This document shows positions 1 through 6,689 of a stretch of DNA of 6,993 bases, one piece after another (positions within the stretch are counted from its first letter, which is position 1; each line of letters begins with the position of its first letter). Location of the stretch: assembly GCA_948585895.1 (NCBI GenBank), contig CAPBNZ010000078.1:1-6993 (forward strand), in the 5' to 3' direction. Under the pieces are notes generated by a model. It made no database searches, was not told where the DNA came from, and saw only the letters and a program-made list of their open reading frames with translations. Both the position numbers and the translations under genes were made by a program. Source of the DNA: an uncultured Clostridia bacterium. GTDB taxonomy: Bacteria; Bacillota; Clostridia; TANB77; CAG-508.

Positions 1-2
1 AG

Positions 3-89
3 TTTCGTATAGGTTTTATTAAGTTTCCAGTTAAACATAGAAAAATGATGAAAGACAATAAAATTAAGAAAAATAGCCATATACAATGA
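3..89 (+). CDS. Possible C-terminal end of an upstream gene (partial)
   Basis: An open frame enters from the left edge of the window and stops at TGA 87-89. It reads FRIGFIKFPVKHRKM and then a lysine/asparagine-rich tail. The basic, low-complexity end looks like the C-terminus of a real protein, but 28 codons are too few to name a family. No homology claim is made. It could be chance, since the window starts inside it and the neighbouring gene is degraded. Confidence 0.25.
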   Translation, partial: FRIGFIKFPVKHRKMMKDNKIKKNSHIQ

Positions 90-99
90 TTTTGACATA

Positions 100-1955
100 T
101 TGTATAAAGTTTGTAAAATTTTAATAGTTACTCTAGCAGGGGTAACAATTGTAATGTTAATGGGGGATAATGGCTTAATAAATAGAGCAAAAAATGCGGG
201 AGAAGAAACCAGAGAAAAAAGTGCTATAGAAAAAGTGCAGTTAATGTTAGCGGATTATATGGCAGAAAAATATACAGGAACTAAAACATTGGAAGATTAT
301 TTGAACAAGCAAAAAACAGATGGAAAACTAGATAAAGTAACGAATAATGGAAATGGAACAATAACAGTAGAAGTAGATGGATATGAAATCACAATAAAAG
401 AAGATGATTTAAGTATTATAGGGACAGAGAAAGCAGGTGGAGAAAAAACAATATTTCAAGTTTATCTAACGAAAACAAATGGAAGTACAATAGAGCCGAG
501 TGAAAAGGAGACTTTAGAACAAAAAGCAATTACAATAGATATAATCAATATAGGAGAATTTGGTGAAATTTATACAATAGAAGTAAAGGATAGCAAAGGA
601 AATATTTTAACAAAAGAAACAAATATAATTTCTAATGTTACAGGACAAGCAAGTTATATAATAAAGAAAAGTGGAATTTATACCATAACAGTTACAGGAA
701 CCAAAGAAGGAAAAACAAGAACATCAACAAAAACAGAAGAAATAAAATTAGCTATGCCAATAATAGAAGATAGTAGCATGTTTAGTAAAGCAAATGGGGT
801 AATAGATATTGTATGGTTAGATACAGATAATAATGTTATTAATGAACCAGTGTCACCAGCAAATTATCTAGGTGGATTAACAGCGATAAAATATGATGGA
901 ACAAATTGGGTAGAGGCAGATGAAACAAATGCTGATAATTCATGGTATAATTATGTTGCACAAATAGGTACAAGTGATGGAAAAACAAGTAATTGGGCAA
1001 ATGCAAGAAGTAGTGATAGTAATGTTTACTTTGTATGGATTCCAAGATATGCCTACAAAATAACATATTTTAATACTCCAAATCAAGTCAAGGCATATAG
1101 AGAAAGTGGAAATACAGAAGGAATAATAGGATACAGTAATATAGAAGGAATGGTAAAAGTAGAAAATGGGGTGGAAAAATTATTAAAAGATTCAAAACCT
1201 ACTAATGTGATAGGAAAAGCAAAAACAAGCCAATATACAGATTACATTGTTCATCCAGCATTTCGATTTGGAGAAGGAACAAAAACACGGAATATGGGTA
1301 GGCAAATTTAAAAGCAGTGTAAGTAAGGAGCAAGTTCGAATTATACCAAATGTAAGTTCTTTAAGAAGTATTAAGGTAAGTAGCATACTTACAGCATGTC
1401 AAGGTGTAAAAAACATATATAATTTAACAAGTGATAGTCATATGATGAAAAATATAGAATGGGGAGCAGTCGCATATTTAGCAGAAAGCAAATATGGAAG
1501 AAATGGAACAGAAATAGCTATGAATAGTTCTAATTATAAAACAGGAGCAGGAAATTATGCCTCAAATGTTAATCAAAGTACAACAGGAAACATTTATGGA
1601 ATTTATGATATGAATGGAACATCATGGGAATATGTAGCAGGAGTATTAGATAGTAAATTATCAAATGGTAGTAATTATGATTTTACAGGAACTAATTCTA
1701 AATACTATAATGTTTATATTAATTATAAGGAAAGTAAAAAAATAAAGGGTGATGGTGTGTACGAAATATCAACAGGAGGTTCTGGCTCAACAAGTTGGCA
1801 TAAAGACTACTCTAACTTTGTGACTTCGTCTTACCCAGTATTCGAGCGAGGGCGGTGATTATGGCAGTGGTACAAGTGCAGGAATCTTTGCCTTCTACCG
1901 CAATGCAGGAGATGCTCACAGCAGCCATAGTTTCCGTGTGGTGTTAGTTCCATAA
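100..1955 (+). pseudogene. Broken pilin-leader / FGE-like (C-type-lectin fold) surface protein, DGR-target type
   Basis: This is a large secreted or surface protein of the type common in gut Firmicutes: a prepilin-like leader, a spacer domain, and a C-terminal formylglycine-generating-enzyme/C-type-lectin-like domain. The N-terminus keeps only the second half of the leader (LAGVTIVMLMGDNGLINRA, roughly residues 13-31 from TTG 100). The usual GITLIALVIT start and an RBS are missing. Residues about 120-205 look like a beta-sandwich. The C-terminal domain starts with FVWIPRYAYKI and continues with HPAFRFG. The frame must then shift by +1 near 1276 to give GIWVGKF, HMMKNIEWGAVAYL and GNIYGIYDMNGTSWEYV. 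A second extra G in 1850-1852 creates TGA at 1856-1858. Removing it restores RGGDYGSGTSAGIF...FRVVLVP, ending at TAA 1953-1955. Intact family members act as variable ligand-binding proteins; this copy looks inactivated unless the frameshifts are sequence errors. Confidence 0.8.
1796..1955 (+). other. DGR-like variable region (VR) at the 3' end of the target gene
   Basis: GC content jumps here: 58 of 115 bases in 1841-1955 are G or C, against about one third upstream. With one G of 1850-1852 removed, fixed residues (RGG, AG, F.F, G.A, FRVVL) alternate with variable ones. From 1857 on, the presumed variable codons are gat, tat, ggc, agt, agt, gcc, tac, aat, gat, cac, agc, agc, cat and agt. All end in C or T and all can come from AAC/AAT by changes at the first two A positions, as in adenine-directed mutagenic retrohoming. 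The stop follows within a few codons, as is usual for VRs. The left limit is approximate. No template repeat, reverse transcriptase or accessory gene is visible in the window. Confidence 0.65.
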
Positions 1956-2100
1956 GTGACTTTGTTTCTTGAGGATTGATAGAAAAAACAACATTGTTAA
2001 CTTGGTATATAAAATAATAAGTAATACATTGAAAATCCAATTATTTCATGGTAATATAAATAAAGGAATCAATTTTTAAGTAGAAAAAGGAGGAAAGTAA

Positions 2101-3873
2101 ATGTATTTAGAAAAAATTAATGGTCCAGAAGATGTAAAAAAATTAAATCTAGAGGAATTAAAGAAACTGGCACAAGAAATAAGAAAAGCATTGATGAATC
2201 GATTAAGCAAAATAGGAGGGCATTTTGGTCCAAATTTTGGTATGGTAGAAACAATCATAGCAATGCATTATGTATTTGAATCACCAAAGGATAAATTTGT
2301 ATTTGATGTATCTCATCAAACCTATCCACACAAAATGTTAACAGGAAGAAAAGAGGGATATCTTTATGAAGAACATTTTAGAGAAGTATCAGGTTATACG
2401 AATCCAGAAGAAAGTAAACATGATTTTTTTAATATAGGGCATACATCTACTTCCATTAGTTTGGCATCAGGATTAGCAAAGGCAAGAGACTTAAAAGGTG
2501 ATAAGGAAAATATTATTGCAGTTATTGGAGATGGATCTTTAAGTGGTGGAGAGGCGTTTGAAGGTTTAGATTATGTTGGTTCTGAATTAAATTCGAATTT
2601 TATAGTAGTAATAAATGATAACCAACAATCCATTGCAGAAAATCATGGAGGGATTTATAAAAATTTGGAAGAATTAAGAAACACAAATGGAATGGCAGAA
2701 AATAATGTTTTCAAAGCAATGGGATTAGATTACATCTATGAAAACGAAGGAAATGATATTAAAAAAATGATAGAAATCTTCGAAAGAGTAAAAGATATAA
2801 ATCATCCAATAGCGGTTCATATTCATACACAAAAAGGGAAAGGATATAAACTAGCAGAGGAAGATAAGGAGAAATGGCATTGGTGTATGCCATTTGATGA
2901 ACAAACAGGTGAAACTACTATTCATTTTGAAGATGAAGAGGATTATGCAACATTAACAGCAAACTTATTGCTCGAAAAAATGAAAAAAGACAAAACAGTG
3001 GTAGCGATAACACCAGCAATGCCTGGAACGATTGGATTTAATAGAGAAAATAGAAAGCAAGCAGGAAAACAGTTTGTAGATGTGGGAATAGCAGAAGAAC
3101 AAGCAGTGGCATTAGCTTCAGGTATTGCTAAAAATGGTGGGAAACCAATACTTGGAACAAATGCAACATTTATTCAAAGAACTTATGACCAAATATCACA
3201 AGATTTATGTATCAATAATAACCCAGCAACTATCGTCTTAAATTTTACATCAGTTGCAGGTTTAAAGGATGTTACTCATTTAGGAATATTTACTATTTCG
3301 GCTTTTTCACACATTCCTAATTTGATAATGCTGGCACCAACTAATAAAGCTGAATATTTAGCAATGCTTAACTGGTCTATTGAACAAACAAAATATCCAG
3401 TCATGATATTAATGCCAGGAAATGGAGTAATAGAAGATGGAAGGATAGCAGATAAAGAATATAGTAATAAGAACCAATACAAAGTGGAAGAACAAGGCGA
3501 AATGGTTGCAATTTTAGCACTTGGAGATTTTTATCAAATAGGAGAAAAAGTTTCAAAAGAAGTAAAAGAAAAATTAGGATTTACTCCAACAATAATCAAT
3601 CCAAGATATGTAACTGGAATGGATAACGAATTATTAGAAGATTTAAAGAAAAATCACAAATTAGTTATTACGCTAGAAGATGGAATTTTGGATGGTGGTT
3701 TTGGAGCAAATATTGCAAGTTTTTATGGAGATTCAAATATGAAGGTAAAGAATTATGGATTGAAAAAGGAATTTATAGATAGATATGATGTAAATGATAT
3801 TTTAAAAGAAAATAGACTAACTCCAAGTCAAATTGTAGAAGATATTAAAAATAGTTTATCCATAATAAAATAA
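2101..3873 (+). CDS. DXS-like / transketolase-like thiamine diphosphate enzyme
   Basis: A complete 590-aa cytosolic ThDP enzyme of the 1-deoxy-D-xylulose-5-phosphate synthase-like family, slightly shorter than true DXS (about 620-640 aa). ATG 2101 is fixed by AAAGGAGG at 2086-2093. Visible core: GGH (His41), FDVSHQTYPHK (His72), the ThDP/Mg motif GDG (143-145) through NDN (172-174), KGKGY, the catalytic Glu in DVGIAE (Glu332), QRTYDQ (359-364), and TH (His393) of the active site. True DXS has DRAG...GADGPTHQG and VRYPRG. This protein has Phe382 and Leu437 at the two phosphate-gripping arginines, and Lys389-Asp390 in place of the Asp-Gly. The reaction is therefore probably ThDP-dependent C-C bond chemistry on another substrate; automatic annotation as DXS would be doubtful. 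It appears to be a single-gene unit, with a 145-base gap upstream and a palindrome downstream. Confidence 0.9.
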   Translation: MYLEKINGPEDVKKLNLEELKKLAQEIRKALMNRLSKIGGHFGPNFGMVETIIAMHYVFESPKDKFVFDVSHQTYPHKMLTGRKEGYLYEEHFREVSGYTNPEESKHDFFNIGHTSTSISLASGLAKARDLKGDKENIIAVIGDGSLSGGEAFEGLDYVGSELNSNFIVVINDNQQSIAENHGGIYKNLEELRNTNGMAENNVFKAMGLDYIYENEGNDIKKMIEIFERVKDINHPIAVHIHTQKGKGYKLAEEDKEKWHWCMPFDEQTGETTIHFEDEEDYATLTANLLLEKMKKDKTVVAITPAMPGTIGFNRENRKQAGKQFVDVGIAEEQAVALASGIAKNGGKPILGTNATFIQRTYDQISQDLCINNNPATIVLNFTSVAGLKDVTHLGIFTISAFSHIPNLIMLAPTNKAEYLAMLNWSIEQTKYPVMILMPGNGVIEDGRIADKEYSNKNQYKVEEQGEMVAILALGDFYQIGEKVSKEVKEKLGFTPTIINPRYVTGMDNELLEDLKKNHKLVITLEDGILDGGFGANIASFYGDSNMKVKNYGLKKEFIDRYDVNDILKENRLTPSQIVEDIKNSLSIIK

Positions 3874-3884
3874 AACAAGTAAAA

Positions 3885-3915
3885 AGCACATAAATATATC
3901 TTATATTTATGTGCT
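3885..3915. repeat. Perfect 14-bp inverted repeat (3-nt loop) abutting the -10 element
   Basis: Arm AGCACATAAATATA (3885-3898), loop TCT, then its exact reverse complement (3902-3915). The last base of the right arm is the first T of TATAAT at 3915-3920. There is no T-run after it on the plus strand, so it is not a typical terminator for the DXS-like gene. On the minus strand it is followed by five Ts and could terminate in that direction. Its placement on the promoter suggests an operator. AT-rich DNA cruciform is another possibility. Confidence 0.6.
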
Positions 3916-3920
3916 ATAAT
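3912..3920 (+). promoter_or_regulatory. Extended -10 promoter for the response regulator/kinase operon
   Basis: TGC-TATAAT at 3912-3920 is a perfect -10 with the TG extension; no good -35 stands 17 bases upstream, as extended -10 promoters allow. Transcription would start near 3927, only about 14 bases before ATG 3941, so the RBS (TAGGAGG, 3926-3932) would lie at the very 5' end of the message. That short leader is unusual and makes the start worth mapping. Confidence 0.55.
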
Positions 3921-3940
3921 GTGTGTAGGAGGATTAAAAT

Positions 3941-4622
3941 ATGCAAAAAATACTAATCGTAGAAGATGACGAAAAATTAAGAAACCAATTGGAAATTTTT
4001 CTAAATAATAATGGTTATCAAGTAGAATCCCTAAAAACATTTGATAATACCATTGAAAACATTTTGAAAATAAATCCAGATCTTATTTTATTAGATATAA
4101 ATTTACCACGGTAGTGATGGTCAATATGTTTGTAAGGAAATAAGAAAACAATCTAATATGGCAATTATTGTTATTACCAGTAGAGATAATGAATTAGATG
4201 AACTACTTTCAATCAATTATGGAGCAGATTATTATATTACAAAGCCATTTAATATTCAATTATTATTAGCTAAAATATCTTCTGTGTTAAGAAGAACGAA
4301 TAGTAGTAATGAGTTAAAAGATAAAATAAATGCAAAAGATTTTATTTTAAATACATTAAATAGCACCATTGAAAGAAATAATAAAACAATTGAACTAACA
4401 AAAAATGAGTATAAAATTCTAAAATATTTAATGGAAAATAGAGGCAAGATTGTATCAAGAGAAGATATAATGGATTCTTTATGGGAAACAGAAAGTTTTA
4501 TTGATGATAATACTCTTAGTGTAAATATTACTAGATTAAGAGGAAAATTAGAAGAATTGAACTTAAAAGAATTAATAGAAACCAGAAGAGGACAAGGGTA
4601 TCTATTAAAGGGAGAAAATTAA
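3941..4622 (+). pseudogene. OmpR/BceR-type response regulator, frameshifted
   Basis: This is the regulator partner of the downstream kinase. ATG 3941 has TAGGAGG 9 bases upstream. The frame reads MQKILIVEDD (acidic pocket Glu8-Asp10) and LLDINLP with phospho-acceptor Asp52, then hits TAG at 4112-4114. Dropping C4109 gives LPGSDGQYVCKEIR and continues without a break through ITKPF (Lys101 in the repaired numbering) and a winged-helix DNA-binding domain (LTKNEYKILKYL, NITRLRGKL, ETRRGQGYLL). The repaired length is 226 aa, typical of the family. The downstream frame could initiate at ATG 4158, but no RBS precedes it and that product would lack Asp52. Its stop lies one base before the kinase ATG, so the genes are co-transcribed. 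Either the system has lost its regulator or the extra C is a sequence error; the intact kinase and the good conservation after the break favour a recent event or an error. Confidence 0.88.
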
Positions 4623-4623
4623 T

Positions 4624-5643
4624 ATGAACTTAAAAGAATGGTTGAAAGATAAAATACTGCTAACAATTGTATTATTATTTGGAATTGTTACAATAGAAAT
4701 ATTTCTAATTCCCTATCCATTTGGAAACTTTATCAAGTTATATATTCCAATTATAATTTTATTCTTATATTTACTGGGGCTTACGATTGAATATTTCAAA
4801 AAAAGAAGTTTCTATAAGGAGTTATCTAATATTTTAGAGAATTTAGAGGAAAAATATTTAGTTACAGAAATGATAAAACAACCTAATTTTATGGAAGGTA
4901 ATAGATTAAAAGAAGTTTTAGAAGAAATAAATCAATCCATGATTGAACAGGTAAATAAGTATAAATATAAACAACAAGATTATAAGGAATACATAGAATT
5001 ATGGATTCATGAAATAAAGATACCAATAGCAGCAAGTAAATTAATAATAGAAAATAATAAAAGTAATGTAACAAAAAGTATAGAGGAAGAGTTGCAAAAG
5101 ATAGAAAATTATATTGAGCAAGTTTTATTTTATGCAAGAAGTAAAACTGTAGAAAAAGATTACTATATAAAGAAAGTTAACCTAAAAGATATTGTAAGTG
5201 AAAGAATAAAAAAGAATAAAAATATTTTAATCCATCAAAAAATAGCTATTAACATTCATGATTTAGAAGTAGAAGTGAGTACAGATAATAAATGGATAGG
5301 ATTTATACTAAACCAAATTATTCAAAACAGTATAAAATATAGAAAACAAAATCAATGTTTAGAAATAGAAATATATGCAAAACAAAGAAAAGAAAATGTA
5401 ATATTATACATTAAAGATAATGGAATAGGAATAAAAAAAGGAGAAGTAACAAGAGTATTTGAAAAAGGATTTACAGGAACCAACGGAAGGATGGTAGGGA
5501 GAAAATCTACTGGAATTGGACTATATCTATGTAAAAACTTATGTAACAAATTAGGAATAACAATCGAGCTAAACTCTGTTGAAAAGGAAGGAACAGAAGT
5601 AAGGCTAGTGTTTCCACAAAGTAGCTATCTAAACATGGAATAA
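4624..5643 (+). CDS. BceS-type intramembrane-sensing histidine kinase
   Basis: A membrane sensor kinase of 339 aa. Two N-terminal membrane helices (about residues 12-30 and 37-58) are joined by only a few outside residues (PYPFGNF), and there is no HAMP or periplasmic sensor domain. This is the architecture of BceS-like kinases, which sense flux through a partner BceAB-type ABC transporter. The transmitter is complete: H-box WIHEIKIPIAASKLI (His129), N-box NQIIQNSIKY (Asn235), G1 DNGIGI (265-270), F-box VFEKGFTG, and G2 STGIGLYL (297-300). It starts one base after the stop of the response regulator gene and shares its promoter. The likely role is detection of peptide antibiotics such as bacitracin or lantibiotics. 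Family-level assignment is firm; the inducing compound cannot be told from sequence. Confidence 0.93.
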   Translation: MNLKEWLKDKILLTIVLLFGIVTIEIFLIPYPFGNFIKLYIPIIILFLYLLGLTIEYFKKRSFYKELSNILENLEEKYLVTEMIKQPNFMEGNRLKEVLEEINQSMIEQVNKYKYKQQDYKEYIELWIHEIKIPIAASKLIIENNKSNVTKSIEEELQKIENYIEQVLFYARSKTVEKDYYIKKVNLKDIVSERIKKNKNILIHQKIAINIHDLEVEVSTDNKWIGFILNQIIQNSIKYRKQNQCLEIEIYAKQRKENVILYIKDNGIGIKKGEVTRVFEKGFTGTNGRMVGRKSTGIGLYLCKNLCNKLGITIELNSVEKEGTEVRLVFPQSSYLNME

Positions 5644-5663
5644 AAATTGTGTAAAATTTTAGA

Positions 5664-5692
5664 TTGATAATTATATACATTTGTGATATTAT
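5664..5692 (+). promoter_or_regulatory. SigA-type promoter of the ferredoxin gene
   Basis: TTGATA at 5664-5669, a spacer of exactly 17 bases, and TATTAT at 5687-5692 with a TGA extension just before the -10 (5684-5686). The start would be near 5699, about 26 bases ahead of ATG 5725. This shows that the ferredoxin gene has its own promoter rather than depending only on read-through from the kinase. Confidence 0.65.
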
Positions 5693-5724
5693 GATAAAGG
5701 AAGTTAAAAATAGGAAGGGGAAAA

Positions 5725-5913
5725 ATGATGGAGAAAAAATTAAAAATTATAATAGAAAATTGTCCTCAAAATCATACATGTCCTGCTGTAAATGTTTGTC
5801 CAGTGGGGGCATTAACACAAAAGGATTTTGAAGCACCTAAAATAGATTATGATAAGTGTATAAGATGTGGCAAATGTTCTAATTTTTGCCCTAAAAAAGC
5901 ATTGGTATTGTAA
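5725..5913 (+). CDS. Small 4Fe-4S ferredoxin-like protein with unusual cysteine spacing
   Basis: A 62-aa cytosolic iron-sulfur protein. RBS AGGAAGGGG (5712-5720) precedes two adjacent ATGs (5725, 5728); the first is taken. The C-terminal half has the canonical motif C45-x2-C48-x2-C51-x3-C55-P (CIRCGKCSNFCP). The N-terminal half has NCPQNHTCPAVNVCPVGAL, that is C13-x5-C19-x5-C25-P, rather than CxxCxxCxxxCP. With seven cysteines it can surely hold one 4Fe-4S cluster (or share C25 with the second motif as in clostridial ferredoxins), while a second cluster would be incomplete or have a non-cysteine ligand such as His17. Short proteins with this NCPQNH...CPVGAL start occur in clostridia; the electron partner is unknown. 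It sits between the kinase and the ABC transporter of the Bce module but is separately promoted and terminated. Confidence 0.88.
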   Translation: MMEKKLKIIIENCPQNHTCPAVNVCPVGALTQKDFEAPKIDYDKCIRCGKCSNFCPKKALVL

Positions 5914-5926
5914 TAGGTAGTGAAAT

Positions 5927-5980
5927 GAAAAGACAAAAAAGTAACGATGTATAAAATGAAGTTACTTTTTTTGTCTTTTC
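5927..5980 (+). terminator. Long hairpin, intrinsic terminator after the ferredoxin gene (probably bidirectional)
   Basis: A 19-base left arm (5927-5945) pairs with 5961-5980, with one extra T in the right arm and a 15-base loop. The inner GTAAC/GTTAC stem is flanked by an A-run (5935-5940) and a T-run (5966-5972), the usual layout of an intrinsic terminator. It is symmetric enough to work on either strand, and begins 13 bases after the ferredoxin stop. Confidence 0.7.
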
Positions 5981-6049
5981 AGTAGTATTTTTGTAAGCTG
6001 TAATAATTGCTATTGTATTAAATAAGTAGTTAAAATGGAGAAATAGAAA

Positions 6050-6529
6050 ATGGAATGTAAAATTAGAGAAATAGAAGCAAAAGATAACAAAGAAATAGAA
6101 AAGATAATAAGAAGTTGTTTGATTGAGTTTGGGGCAAATCATGAAGGGACTGCTTGGGCAGATTCAAATTTAGGAAGATTTTCTGAAATTTATAATACAG
6201 TAGGAAATAAATATTGGATAGCAGAAAATGAAGAAGGAAAAATAATTGGTGGAGTAGGAATTGGAAAACTAGAAGGGACAGATAGAATTTGTGAGCTGCA
6301 AAAAATGTATTGTTTGCCAGAAGCAAGAGGGACAGGAATATCGCATAAACTAATGGACAAAGCTTTAAAATATGCAAGGCAATACTATGATAGATGTTAT
6401 TTAGAAACATTAAGTAATATGGTAGCAGCTCAGAAGTTTTATGAAAAATATGAATTTATTAAAATTGATAAACCAATAGTAAAAACAGAACATTTTGCTT
6501 GTGATGTTAGATACATAAAGATATTTTAA
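6050..6529 (+). CDS. GNAT-family N-acetyltransferase
   Basis: A 159-aa single-domain GCN5-related acetyltransferase that would transfer acetyl from acetyl-CoA to an amine on an unknown substrate. Domain layout: strand 1 with CKIREIEAKDNKEIEKII (3-20); a substrate-side segment with FGANHEGTAWADSNLGRF; central strands KYWIAENEEGKIIGGVGIG; the acetyl-CoA pyrophosphate loop LQKMYCLPEARGTGISHKLM (about residues 83-102); and the C-terminal LETLSNMVAAQKFYEKYEF helix-strand typical of the fold. GGAG at 6037-6040 sits 9 bases ahead of ATG 6050. No convincing promoter was found in the 69 bases after the ferredoxin terminator, so it may be driven by read-through or by a weak promoter. A resistance role beside a Bce module is conceivable but only a guess. 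Confidence 0.9.
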   Translation: MECKIREIEAKDNKEIEKIIRSCLIEFGANHEGTAWADSNLGRFSEIYNTVGNKYWIAENEEGKIIGGVGIGKLEGTDRICELQKMYCLPEARGTGISHKLMDKALKYARQYYDRCYLETLSNMVAAQKFYEKYEFIKIDKPIVKTEHFACDVRYIKIF

Positions 6530-6553
6530 AATTTTATATAGTATTGTAAAGTG

Positions 6554-6583
6554 GCTATCTTGTTATTAGCAGGGTAGTTTTTT
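6554..6583 (+). terminator. Intrinsic terminator after the GNAT gene
   Basis: Stem GCTATCTTG-like arm (6554-6562) pairs, with some G-U pairs, to CAGGGTAGT (6570-6578) around a 7-base loop. It is followed directly by Ts to 6583. It lies 24 bases after the GNAT stop. Confidence 0.65.
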
Positions 6584-6597
6584 CAATCCAAAAAAAG

Positions 6598-6615
6598 TCT
6601 TACGAAAATGTAAGA
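6598..6615. promoter_or_regulatory. 7-4-7 inverted repeat, candidate response-regulator binding site
   Basis: TCTTACG-AAAA-TGTAAGA, with 6 of 7 positions symmetric. It lies about 43 bases upstream of the -10 of the ABC ATPase gene. BceR-like regulators are known to bind 7-4-7 type inverted repeats with a TnAC...GTnA core upstream of their transporter genes, so this is a plausible site for the regulator encoded at 3941. An alternative is a minus-strand terminator, because seven As precede it (6590-6596). Confidence 0.45.
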
Positions 6616-6657
6616 TTCGTGTAATATAAATCGATAGGAACAATTCGAAAAAGGAGT

Positions 6658-6668
6658 TATAATATAAT
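6658..6668 (+). promoter_or_regulatory. -10 region of the ABC transporter operon promoter
   Basis: Two overlapping TATAAT hexamers (6658-6663 and 6663-6668) lie 22-32 bases ahead of ATG 6690. No recognisable -35 stands 16-18 bases upstream of either, which fits a promoter that needs an activator such as the Bce-type response regulator. AT-richness makes chance -10 matches common, so confidence is moderate. Confidence 0.45.
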
Positions 6669-6689
6669 TAGATTGGAAAGGAGTTTTTT

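Noticed and set aside
1..24. Resemblance of the left edge (AGTTTCGTAT...) to the AGTTTCCGTGTGG end of the variable region, suggesting a second DGR target upstream.
   Set aside because: Only about 8 bases match before it diverges, and the corrected reading gives FRIGFIKF rather than FRVVL; too short to support.
1247..1858. An independent gene starting at TTG 1247.
   Set aside because: It has no RBS, and its first residues are the out-of-frame reading of the HPAFRFG motif; similarity continues the preceding frame.
1956..2100. A promoter for the DXS-like gene, e.g. TTGATA at 1976 or TTGTTA at 1994 with TATAAA at 2008.
   Set aside because: Spacings (26 or 8 bases) do not fit any pair; a promoter is likely here but cannot be placed.
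4158..4622. A separate DNA-binding protein starting at ATG 4158.
   Set aside because: No RBS, and it begins in mid receiver domain; it is the downstream part of the frameshifted response regulator.
5643..5663. AAAATT...AATTTT repeat after the kinase as a terminator.
   Set aside because: Short, with no GC in the stem and no T-run; it would not be stable.
6063..6410. A 115-codon open frame on the minus strand.
   Set aside because: It is the antisense shadow of the GNAT gene, leucine/phenylalanine-rich as expected from complementing A-rich codons, with no RBS.
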